In this document: positions 20,806-31,790 of the stretch, piece after piece | Layout of the letters: each line of letters begins with the position of its first letter | How positions within the stretch are numbered: position 1 is the stretch's first letter | From: Pelargonium cotyledonis | Lineage: Eukaryota > Streptophyta > Magnoliopsida > Geraniales > Geraniaceae | Reading direction: 5' to 3' | DNA length: 35,775 nucleotides | Assembly: GCA_036897625.1 (NCBI GenBank) | Contig: JAYMTA010000184.1 | Coordinates: 1-35,775, forward strand | Position numbers and translations under genes: made by a program | Notes under the pieces: model-generated | Told to the model about the DNA's origin: nothing | The model's input: the letters and a program-made list of their open reading frames with translations, nothing else | The model's database searches: none

Positions 20806-23749
20806 TTACATTTTTGAGTGAGCAACTCGAACTTGAACCCTATGCCATGAAGTGTTGAGAATTCCTCTCAAGTTCCAAATAGTTTCCACGCTCTCCGGCT
20901 GGACGTTCGCTGCTGAGTCAACCTGCATATTATTAGCGAACGGGATTGACATAGTTAAGGACCTTACTTGAGCGCAAAATGGACATAACCTACTTAGTGC
21001 AGTATCAAAACTATTGTGTGTCAAGCCACTGATTTACGAGGTTAGTTTTCAAATCCATAGCTCTACTAAGTTAAAGGACAACATAACGTTGGCACGGGAT
21101 GAGTAGTGTTGAGATTCTCAGTTTAACTCAATAACTGGTTTATACCAATAGGTGAACGTAATGTTCAGGGAGTAGTAAAAAAATGATTATAGTAAGCTAT
21201 TTTGTTCCGTGCAAATGAAAAGGAAACTCACTGCTTTTGCTACTATCTCCGAGCTGTGCGGGATATTTACTGTAACCTCAAAAAGCACCCACGCCCATTT
21301 GTCGCTACTGTTTATATCATCAGCGACGTATGGGATGCCAGTCTTCTGATATCTGGATGCCTCAACCCAGGTTTTGCCACCATCTATAGATATATCTACC
21401 CTCTCAATTCCACGGCCGCCTCCTGATACTGCATACCCACGAACTGTCACCTGCAAAATACATAATAATAGGATATTCGAGGACACAAAAGACACCACAA
21501 GATCAAGTGATCACACTAATAAACTCGAGTTCATAGTCATTTTAATTTAGAAATCACCCTTATTTTGAAGGAAAAGACTACACAAACCTTTCCAGGCTTT
21601 ACCGCGCTCACGTCCTCTAGGGAACATATTGCACACTGTCAATAACAGATCTGGAACCATTAGTTAAGTAATAATTGCATAACAGTGCATGCAATAGCTC
21701 ATTTTACATAGCTTCAGTTGTTATGCTCGCTTATTAATAATAATAAAAAAAATAATAAAAACAGATTATGTAATAAGAAGTAACAGTTCTGCAAAAAAGA
21801 AGAGCCAATACCTGAACTGGGAAATCCATTTGCGGTTTCCTAGTAGACCAATTAATGTTATCCCAATTCACAGAAGGAGGGAACATTTTGTAGTCCTTTT
21901 GCATAAAGAAACCCTGTAATATACCGACATTAACCCAAGAATTGTATGATCGAATGGAGTCGAAAATATAAATCTGATATTCATAATAATTTCAACTACT
22001 TCCCAACCTGGCACTCTTCTGCAATTATTTTTATGGAATCCAACCATTTAACAGAACGGGCACCTATAACACCCGGGACAATACCACGCAACGGGTAACC
22101 ATGATCCCTGTTAAGAGTCTGTAACATGGTAGCATGAGAGTAAGTTAATATTAGGAAAGCAAATCTTTAATCTTAAAGAGCTAAATCACAAAAGAATGAT
22201 GAAGATAAGTGGAAAATATGTCAATAGAGAGTCAAGGGATTTGATTTTGTAAGCTAGCTGATAAGACGTGAAGATTGACATTCAACAAAAAGCACACTAC
22301 ACAAACCGTATAGAAATGGAATATACCACTAACCTCCCCATTCATCTCGTAAGCAAGTAAAACATCAGCTGCGGGATTTGTAGCCTGGTTCAGTGGAATC
22401 GATGCCTTGTATGGACCCCCATTCTCCTCCTATAGTTTTGAGTTCATTTGAAGACACGGGTCATCCATATTATACTCTTAATAAAAGAGTAGAAGAAAGC
22501 ATCGATGTCAATAGCAACAATACGACAAGTTTGAGAATGATACCCAACAAACATAATGGTTACCTTACACATATCAACACTAACAAATTCAACATGTTTC
22601 CCACCAGAGCTAGTAGCACCTGTCAAATTAGGTATTCCGACAAGCTCAAGCACATCAGCCAGTTTAGCACCGCCCCAAACAGCTGAAAAGAAGTTTAGAC
22701 TTCGTTAGCTGAAAACGTGAATGTCTCGAATCTTGTCTCAAGACTACACAGGGAGACGCGATATACTGATTCAACATAAACATTCCACCACTCATGCATG
22801 TACCAGCACAGAACACATTGAATAAATAAATAATTGAGGTAGAGGATCATGAATTGACGAGAGGCTTTCATTATCTATTTGTAGGCAGAAACACTAAGCA
22901 AACTATGTATCTCGGATAAATTCAAATCAACACTCAACAGAGCATGAACTCATCATAGATTTGCATGTATGTATATACTGTAGAGACACATAAATGGAGA
23001 AGCTATAACAAACCGTTTCCTATAGCAGAAATATCCCAGCCAACTCCTTTCACAGTTTTGGTTTTGCTCATAGCTGTTCTTCTGTTACCGGCGCACTACA
23101 CAACAAAATCAAACCAAATCAACGATTTTGTACAAAGCAACTCATTACAAAGCCAACAAACAGAGCAAATACCTGTAAAGTGGCAGCAACATTATACTTT
23201 GGAAGCTTCCTGTTAATTGATAACAAAGAACATTAGAGGTTCAACAACTAATTGGAGTACAGATTTGACTAACAACACCTAACAAATGATACCTTATATC
23301 TTTCATAAACAGCTTCTTGGGTTTGTCAATCAGACCAGTAACTGTAACATAATATCTGTTTCAGTACACAGGTTTCCAGAATCAGTACACCAATAATCAA
23401 AATTAAATGGTTCAGCTGTAACAGAAATGCAGAGATTGAATCAATATGATAATGACTTGTCAATATCTTCAACAAAAGGAATGGGACCGTGGTTCCGCTT
23501 GTAAAACAAGTCCACCGGAGTCACATAGGAGGAGATCAAAGCCGAACGCGGTGGCTCTGCGTTGAAAGGTTGCTACAGCAACACAAGTAAACAGTGAAAA
23601 GAAACGCAAACAAAGGAAAATACCCACATCGATCGATCGATCGCCGGAGATACCAAATCGGAAAGAGCAATTACCTTGGCGTTGATTTGCAGGCATGGGT
23701 GGCGAGATGGTTCGTAGGAGTAATCCGATGGAGCTATTAGTCCTGGCAT
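20806..23749 (-). CDS. SOX: sulfite oxidase, peroxisomal molybdenum enzyme
   Basis: Twelve exons on the minus strand give 394 residues (Arabidopsis SOX has 393): 23749-23675, 23572-23457, 23355-23293, 23209-23173, 23095-23014, 22682-22564, 22429-22334, 22118-22008, 21913-21812, 21635-21588, 21450-21232, 20922-20806. The enzyme oxidises sulfite to sulfate with oxygen in peroxisomes and protects against sulfite and SO2. Plant SOX lacks haem and binds only the molybdenum cofactor, as here. The molybdenum-ligating Cys falls at residue 98 in LQCAGNRRTAMSK, the same number as in Arabidopsis. WGGAKLADVLELVG and MNGETLNRDHGYPLR belong to the cofactor domain, and GYAVSGGGRGIERVDIS opens the dimerisation domain. 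The protein ends in SKM, a peroxisomal targeting signal of type 1 (SNL in Arabidopsis). No frame damage. The start MPGLIAPSDYSYEP matches the family. Confidence 0.95.
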
Positions 23750-24544
23750 TGAATCGATCGGAGCAGCGAGGTTGTGTCTGTGAGTGCTTTGTTTGGAAGA
23801 GAAGGAAATGGGTAGCCGAAGCGTGGAAGTCGGAGCTGAAAGTAGTATTGGGCTGTGACTGTGATCAACAATGACAATAGGAATTGAATTATTATAGGGA
23901 TTGGGTCTTGACCCTGGCCCAACCTCGGTTGCGTCGAAGACGTGAAATTTGGCCGTTAGTGGGTTTTGTACTTTGATTAGTGTTTGTGATTCTATTCTAT
24001 TGTATTTTAGTCGAGCTGTTTGTTTCTTGTGGAGCCCATTCCATTTCTTTGTTCTTCAACATTACAATTTACAATGACCATTCCAAAGGGGCCTTGTTTG
24101 TTATGCCATAGTGTGCCATAATCTTAGTAAAAAATAAATACATAATCATCGTCATACCAAACATGTGGGCTGAAACAGTGGAAGTTGCTGGTTTTGCTAG
24201 AATTTTTTTTTTTTTTTTTTTTTTTTAATTATAGTATCGTCGATAACGTATGAACTTTAATATAAGGACAACATTGACACATCCACGCAGCCAAAGAATA
24301 CTCTAAGCAAAACTTTCAATATACATAAGAAACTGTAGCTATACAACACTTTGATTCTACAAGATTAATGGTATAAGGTGTTTGTTTCCGAATCCAGTCA
24401 TCTATAAAGCCCTGACACGATGGAGCACGAAACAAGCTCATGTATAAATGTCATTTGTGGACTTACAGTAATTGGAAATAATAAACCCAATTCAATCTTG
24501 AAGCTCTCTCTTTTTCTTACTGGAAAGCCAATTTGACTATATGT
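23750..24544. other. spacer between sulfite oxidase and M48 peptidase genes
   Basis: Both neighbours are read leftward, so this holds the sulfite oxidase promoter and leader (nearest 23750) and the M48 gene 3' UTR (nearest 24544). A run of 24 T lies at 24203-24226; on the gene strand it is poly-A, possibly the trace of a retroposed tail or simple slippage. No coding signal was found. Confidence 0.45.
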
Positions 24545-27500
24545 CTATACAGAATTGATTTTTGTTGCTCGACTGATAAGGGACGTATAATCTTGACTTC
24601 TTGACCACTCATCGATTTCTCGAGCTCGTAGAACCGGTAGAGGATGTGAAAGCTGCCTTGTTTGAGCATTCCTGAACAGAATAAGTCGATTTTACGCATC
24701 CATAAATAAGTGATCAGTACCAAGATCATTTAGAGTATATAAGCATGAATTGCTCACCTTATGTACCATCCTACTGGGGTTGAAGAAGCTTTGTCGTAAG
24801 AGCGAGCTTGCTCCAAAAATGCATCCACATTCAGTTGATCAGCCAAAGATGGGCATCCCCCAGCTAATTTCATCAGAACGGACATGACCACCTCTTGTAG
24901 GAGCATCAGTATTAAATCAGAAAACCAAATGAACATATATACTAGAAGAGAGAAGTAAATCACAAAACAAATATTTGGAGAATTTAACTTCGCATACCTT
25001 GGGATCCTGAGCAACTAGAAGAGCTGCACGATCACAAGTTAGCTCTGCTGCTCTAAGCCAACGGAAGAGTTGTTCTTCCAAACTCTGAGCTATCATTCCA
25101 CCAAGCCCTGTCAATATCATGATTCTAATTATTAAGCATATCTCAAAACTGTGGACATTCTTGTTTAGTATATATCTATAAAATTTTGAGCCCAGAGATC
25201 AGGCAGCTTTCTGAATCACTCAGCTCAATATACATGTAGCATGATTCTAAAATGAATAAATGTCATGAACGAAAAAAGCACTGTAATACCTACCAGGTAC
25301 TGTATAGGCGCCAAGTGTCAGAATATTAGCAACTGTAAGCCAAACACCATGGTCACATTTCAGGTGACCTAACTCGTGAGCCAAAACAGCCTGCTAGATT
25401 TAATGAAAAAGTCAGCACATTTCCAACCTTCGAAATATAACAAAATTAATAGGCTGAGACACACACGTATATAGCATGTAATAACAAACATGTTTACAAT
25501 GCTGAAACAGATACAACACCTGCAACTCCTTCCGCGTCAAAAGTTCCACAAGGCTTGTATGAACAACAACAAATGGCTTTTTACCACTTATAGCCAAAGT
25601 GTAAGCATTTGGCACAGGACTTTGCCGGATGTACAGATCAGGGGGCTCAATGTTCAGTATTTCCGCCGCATCGACCATTAATTTATGAAGCTCATAAAGC
25701 TGATGAAAGAACATATGAATGAGATGCCGATAAAATAAAAATAACAATAACAGATGAATGAAAATGATCATGAAAGATTTTGCCTTTCATAACCATTAAT
25801 TTATCAATATCAGAAAGCTCCTAATTAGAACAATCATTGAGGGTAAGTGATACTGATGGTTACATGGAACAAATATGAATTACATTAACAATTTATTCAT
25901 GGGAAATACATGATGAAATGCATTGGCATGCCTAACTGACAAATATTAAGCAAAGATAAAGAAAAAGACCGATTCAATTTTGTGAGTTCTTGACGTTGCA
26001 ACCTGACATGTGTATTGGAAAATAACACAAATCCTTGATTATGAACATATAATCAACAATATTTGTTCATTCCATGTTATAACAAACACCTATATCACGA
26101 AATTTCCATGAGTAAGAAAAAGAGGAAACTTTATAAACTGGAGAACATATGTAGCCCACACTTGAACAAATCATAGAATTAAAACTTAACATGAAACACC
26201 AGAGACTGCAGCAAGTATCTATTTCAAATAACAATGCCACACCTGATTTTGGGATACTAGAACAGATGTCCCTATATTCTCAAGAAGCATGACCTGCTCT
26301 GAAACAGTTCCTGTAATCATGTGTCCACAGTCAACGTCAATAAATAATAGTTCACAAAAAGGCATGTTTCTAGAATCAGGAAAGATTAAAGCATAGATCA
26401 AAAGTCCAAACTACATTACATTACTATTGAAGAAGAAGAAATTGTGCTCAACTTAGTGACTTACTACACTAGTAACCAATTTTTTCACAGGAATCATAGT
26501 GGTGACAATGAGAATATACGGACCTTAATAGCCTTACACTTTAGCCTAATCTGTATGCCAATTTCTAGAACCCCGTAAGTGAAAATCTAACATACTAAAA
26601 TGTACAGTGCTGGGGATTTCAGATCAGGAGCATGTCAAAAATAATAAATAAACAAATAAAAAACCATCAACTTGAATCATTCACTCACTCCCAGTCCTTG
26701 GTAGAGGGTACAGGGCAGTATTAGGTACTTGTGTAGTTACTTAGACTGGGCTGAGAGAAGGCATTCTCTTGTTCTGCTGATATACACTACTGTAGATTTT
26801 TTTATTGAAGTACAGGCAGGTAACGTATTTTACCAAACACGAAATCGTAAACAACTATGCAAATCAAAAGGCAACAATCTTCTTAAAAAAACACATGTTA
26901 TGCTACTGAGTAATGATATCAAGTTATCAACCATCAACAAAATTAACCATATTTCATTTCTTATGATGCGTCTCAAAAGTACCATAAAATAATAGTCACA
27001 AAACAAACCAAGGATGATCAGCATAAAAATACATGCTATATGTATATTACCTAGCAAAGCCTTGCCAATTTCATTTAGCCCTGGAATTGCCCTCAAAAGA
27101 AGTGTGTTCTGTTCAACGGGGAAAAGCATTAGGCGTTGTTGAAATTGGTTAGCAAGCATGCTCAAATTGAACGTATAGCATCAAATCTTCAATAACACCA
27201 TCCATGGTTGTATGCCAAAGAAAACTTCAAAAATTTGAACTTCCGTTTCTTTACTGATTGTCAAGAGTGGAAATTTAACTCTTCAGTTACTTAACACAGC
27301 CAAACATTTCAAGTAGAGTTGTTTCAGCTACCAAACGAAGGCATGGAGCCTAAAGGATTCATTTCAACTAAAAATTGACATAGCACCAACCAATTTTCTC
27401 AGTAACCAAACAAAGATACAGAAAGGTTTTGAAACTAGAAAAGTGAGTAATAATCACGCACCTGCTTATCGAGAGGATGCCTGAACTCATCAGCGTCAAG

Positions 27501-27686
27501 ATTACGAAACACAACGGCCTCCGCTCTGCAAGCAGAAACCCTAATTCTCCGACCCTTCCTCATCGCTCCAAATCGAACCGAACCCCAACGAGACCCGGAC
27601 CGATCAAAAGCTCCATCCCGACCGAAACTCGTGAACTTGGGCTTCTGAGAGAAGCTACAGCGAGAGACGAGAGGCACGGAAGCCAT
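24545..27686 (-). CDS. M48-family zinc metallopeptidase, plastid-targeted (At3g27110-like)
   Basis: Eight exons on the minus strand give 332 residues: 27686-27462, 27108-27051, 26310-26243, 25699-25520, 25390-25294, 25107-24998, 24891-24758, 24671-24545. Residues 1-55 are rich in Ser, Arg and hydroxylated residues and end near VSACRAEA, a typical chloroplast transit peptide. The peptidase core has HELGH (HExxH) at 182-186, and the third zinc ligand is probably Glu231 in AAELTCDRAALL. YIRQSPVPNAYTLAISGKKP and PFVVVHTSLVELL are M48 core strands. The hydrophobic stretch VWLTVANILTLGAYTVPGLGG follows the zinc site, as in the family. The C-terminal tail (HPLPVLRAREIDEWSRSQDY) is conserved; the last ~15 residues are not. 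The substrate is unknown. The ATG at 27686 is chosen because it opens the transit peptide. Exon 7 uses an unusual GAG acceptor. Confidence 0.9.
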
Positions 27687-27947
27687 GATTGAAGTTAGCG
27701 TCTGAGCTCTCAGCCCTGTGAACTTGGAGGTTTCAGTAAAATCACGAACCGATATTATTTCACTTGTAATTGTTGTCCTTTTGGTGTCCACAACCGTACT
27801 TCTGGTGCCCAATTGGCGCCATTTCGTTTTCTTGACTTCTGCATATAAACGCGCGTTATCTGGTTTGTCTCATTGCTAAATGAATAGTTTATAGACCATT
27901 CCAGACATTGTTCCACTAACAGCTTAAACTTTTGAATTTTAAATATC

Positions 27948-28270
27948 TAATTTGGTCTTTGTATTTTCGTATTTTGACGTAATTTGATCATTAAATTTTT
28001 AAACAACTTAAAATGGCCCTTGAATTTTTAATTGATTCGAAATGGTCTATCAACTAACCCAATTTGGTCATTATCCTTAAAGCTTATATCATAAGTTTAT
28101 GACCAAATTGGATTAGTTATTTAAAAGTTCATGAATTATTTTTGGTCATTTGAAAGTTCAAGTACCAAATTGAGTCAAATACGAAAGTTCAAGGACCATT
28201 CTTGGTAGAAAAGAAGTTCAACAACTAAATTAAGTCAAACAATCAAAGTTCAGTGACCAAATTTGATCAT
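27948..28270. repeat. foldback (inverted-repeat) element in the M48/ENY2 divergent promoter
   Basis: The two halves are reverse complements with many small differences. Near the centre CTAACCCAATTTGGTCA (about 28054-28070) faces TGACCAAATTGGATTAG (about 28100-28116). The outer parts carry TTTGGTC.../...GACCAAA, TTCGTATTTTGAC/GTCAAATACGAA and TTTGATCAT/ATGATCAAA-like pairs. Within each half the words GACCAAATT and AAAGTTCA recur every 30-40 bases, so it is both tandemly repeated and palindromic. This matches a widespread type of non-autonomous plant DNA element; I cannot give the family. It has no coding capacity. Confidence 0.6.
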
Positions 28271-28445
28271 TTTCGTCGATAATATGTGATGAGATTAAGG
28301 TTATTATGGGAGTGATACTTTGTATTGTATAGCTCAATAGATAAAAAAAAATTAGTAAAAGGACTAAAATGTAACATTTTCCTTCTTCAAGTTTTTCTTT
28401 TTTTTTTTTTTTTTCTAGACGGGCAAACGGTGCGTTTTAGGAGAC

Positions 28446-28453
28446 GACGTGGC
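28446..28453 (+). promoter_or_regulatory. ACGT-core bZIP site upstream of ENY2
   Basis: GACGTGGC is a C/G-box hybrid bound by plant bZIP factors (ABF/HY5 types). It lies about 170 bases before the ENY2 start, in the spacer shared with the divergent M48 gene. The match is to a short consensus and its function is inferred. Confidence 0.35.
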
Positions 28454-28623
28454 ACTTGTTCGGTACGACAGCGCTTTGCTGGAGTGAATTTAGTTCGACC
28501 TGTCATAAGAACCTGAATTCTAGTTTCTTCTTCCCCATCGTCGTCTTTGTATTTGATAAAAAGTCACAGCTTGTTCGATCCGATTACGGCAGATTTTTTG
28601 TTTCCTTTATCCTGAACTGAAAC

Positions 28624-31003
28624 ATGTTAGTTCTCTTCTTGCTTACCAGTTCTCCATTTCTGTGCCATTTAAATTTTTCCCGAGAAAATACTGGTGAAAG
28701 TTAATGGTGTGTGTATTTTTTTTCCCCAATGCTCGATGAAGAAACATGGGTTTCACCATAAAATAGAACGGCTACAAAAATTTCTGGGAAATTCCATTTT
28801 TTGTTCTGGAAACTTCTTTCTTTTATCTGGAGGAACAAAGAAGCTTAGGCTTTTAGAGATTGAGAGTTGGAGCTGCATAATTTGAGAAAGTTGTTTACAC
28901 TCCAATTGATTATTTTATCTGTTTTTTTTATCGTGAAAATTAGGAGGCCTTCGGTGAATCGTCCCCCTACACCAGATGCAGTGGATGATGAAGATAAAGA
29001 ACCCACACTTAAAGAGATTATCAACATCAAGGTGAGTCTTGTTGTTAATGGGTTCAAATTCAAAATTTTCTTCTTCTTTTTTTTTTAGAAAAACATGGTA
29101 CTTATGGCTTCTCGTGATATTTGGATTGTTTAAGAGTTGGTTAATATATTTTTCTTACTCTTTTAGCTATTGATTCTCTGGGTTTCCTCTACAGTTGATT
29201 GAAAGTGGTGAGAAGGAGAGATTGATGGAGCTTTTGAGGGAAAGGCTTTCAGAGTGTGGGTGGAAGGATGAAATGAAAGCTCATTGCAGGTTTTTACTTC
29301 TCTCCTTTTATCATCACCATGTATCCTGAAAATTGCTTCGTTCTTGTTCTAATTCTGTTGTTTACGCTGCCGTAGTTTCTACCTCACAATCATTATTTTC
29401 AATGGATTGATGTCGTCACATTACTTTCCTGTATAAGATCAGTCATCCGTGTCTGTATAACCACTGTTTAGAAGAATCAAGGGTTCTCCTTTGAACCTTC
29501 TTGTCAAATATTGTACTTATTGTCAAGTGCAAGGCTTACAAGTGATGTCTGACTTATGAGTCATGAGTTATGATATTAATTTTACAATTTGTGAGCAGGA
29601 AGTCAGGTAACAATGTCCAGGGTAATGGACCCTGTTATCCCACTATATGTTGACAGTATCCTTAAATTTTCCATGTTGAATGAGTGATGCCTCTTGGATA
29701 GATATTGGTTCTGAATTAACTTTCTGAAGAAGTTTGAGAATTGTGAGACCAATATTTTCCATTAATGTTGAATGCAAATAAAGAATGACATTTGCAGGTA
29801 AGGTTGAAGTTTAAACATGTTTCTTTGATCTCTTGTTTCTTTGTGTGGTGGATTAGAGAGAATTATCTCATGGTATATAGTCTTGAAAACTTGGATGCTA
29901 CATCATCAAGATGGTAGTCTCTTTTCTCCATCTCCTCTACTTACACTGTCCGGTTGTTTGATAGTTGTGAGCTTTTTATGTTCTATATTTCTGGAAGTAG
30001 TTGAGCTATGCTGCGAATTGGGATGAAACAAATCACGATTACTTATTCAAAGCTAGCACTTAGCAGTTGAAAACAGTGGTTTCTAGACATTTTACTTCCT
30101 GTTACATTCCAGTGCTAATGGAAAAGAAAAATTAGATGAGTTCCTAAAAATAATATGCTTTCCGCAGTTGTAGGAAGACATCAAAACTACTCCTTTGTGC
30201 CTTATGAATGATTGAACTTTTCAGTGATTGCTTCCACATGTACTTGTAATGTTTTACGTACATGAAAATTGGCTCTACCACAATGAGTTAATGATGGCGC
30301 ACTTGACTTTTCTACTAGATTTGGCTGAGTAGATTACCTGCCAAAATGTATTGCCAAGTGTATAAATTGTTTGATAGAATATTCAGTATCTTTCTGAACC
30401 TTGTGCAAACCTTTCTGAATGGTCAGTTCAAACCCAAACTCAATAGGATTAAACTCAAATATATAGGAACTATCAAAACCAGCCATTATTTTTACTTCTA
30501 ATGAACTTATCCAGTTCCACAAGCATGCGTGTTTATCTATAGCTGTGGGAAGTGGCTATTATGGTGTCTTTTCAGCACTGGTAAATATATCATGTCTCTT
30601 CTTTCATGACAGGGCTTTTGTTAAAAAGAAAGGGCGGAGTAATGTTACTGTGGATGAACTTGTACATGTTATTACTCCAAAAGGCCGAGGTAAGATGTGT
30701 ATCACAAGTGTTCACCTTCATGAAAGCAATTATATCCATTAATCTTCTCTTTATTTACTGGATAGTTATCATAAAATGTTTAGTTGAAGTTTCTCATGCC
30801 CATGTTCACATAACCCAATGGGAAAAGCCTTTGTTGCGAACTAGTAATTCAATTGAGAGCATTTGTATCCCTAATATCACACTGTTTCTTCAAGTTATTT
30901 GACTTTTCAACAATTGGCCTGTTCTGCAGCATCTATCCCGGATTCCATAAAGGCTGAGCTTTTGCAAAGGATTCGCACTTTCCTTGTGTCAGCTGCTCTT
31001 TGA
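28624..31003 (+). CDS. ENY2: ENY2/Sus1, SAGA deubiquitinase-module and mRNA-export factor
   Basis: Five coding exons give 111 residues (Arabidopsis ENY2 is about 115): 28624-28625, 28944-29031, 29195-29289, 30613-30689, 30930-31003. The start codon is split: exon 1 ends in AT before a donor GTTAGT and exon 2 supplies the G, giving [17 protein letters not shown], close to the Arabidopsis N-terminus. The body [37 protein letters not shown], broken here as two helices, then [20 protein letters not shown] and a C-terminal SVSAAL-like helix (TFLVSAAL) are the five-helix ENY2 fold. The protein sits in the nuclear SAGA deubiquitinase module, which removes ubiquitin from H2B, and in the TREX-2 export complex. 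Every exon is under 100 bases and none forms a long open frame, so it is easily missed. All splice junctions keep frame. Confidence 0.92.
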
Positions 31004-31790
31004 TGTATATGCTAGTTCGGTTTGGCCAGAAGCTGTAACAAATCATAAAGCAGTTGTTGAATGGAATTCAGTAGAGGCCTAGTTCCGCTTTTGTTGATGC
31101 CTATTTGGAGAAACAAAATGTTTCAAATCCAAGGGAATGAATAGGTTACATGGAACAGCTTGAGAAAACTTTAACTGCCATCTTCAAATTCAAGGAAAAA
31201 GTTTTCTTCTGTATTGGTTTCAGCTAATCCATAATGGAACTTTGTAACCAAAAGATTATAGTGGTTGATAAATTTGTGATCAGTTTTAGGCTTTATTTTT
31301 CTACTTTTCAGTTACTTCTGTATACATGAACACCAGGATATGTTTACAAAAGAGAAACATAGGGTAAGCCAACACCAATGTGTAACACTGCTAAATACAA
31401 ACTTCAACTGAGAAGAACCACAAAAGCTAAACTGGCGTTTCCATTATATCGAAGTCAATATATATCATGAAACTTGACGGGGGCACAACTTTCATGTGCA
31501 AAAATATAAACACAACAATGTATCCACTTACAAGGATTTTACGAACATATATGCTTACAGCCATACATGTTTTCTATTACATCTTACAAGTCTAATCTAT
31601 AATATTAACTCTTATGGTAAAGACACAAATGTATTTATTATAGGCAGACAGGCTTGCATGCCTTCCCAACACTTCTCAAGAAGACTAGCTCGATCAGCCT
31701 TTATCTCCCAAGCTTGCGCTTAATGGAAAATCAGTTACCCAGATGCCATACGTCACACCTAACAGATGCACATGGTCTACGAACATCAGC
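31004..31790. other. 3' spacer between convergent ENY2 and NRP genes
   Basis: ENY2 (+) and the NRP gene (-) end toward each other across about 790 bases. The region is AT-rich with scattered AATAAA-like signals on both strands and shows no further coding signal. The two 3' UTRs could overlap. Confidence 0.45.

Noticed and set aside
24203-24226. The run of 24 T as the tail of a retroposed gene copy
   Set aside because: No SINE boxes, gene copy or target-site duplication could be found next to it; simple slippage is enough.
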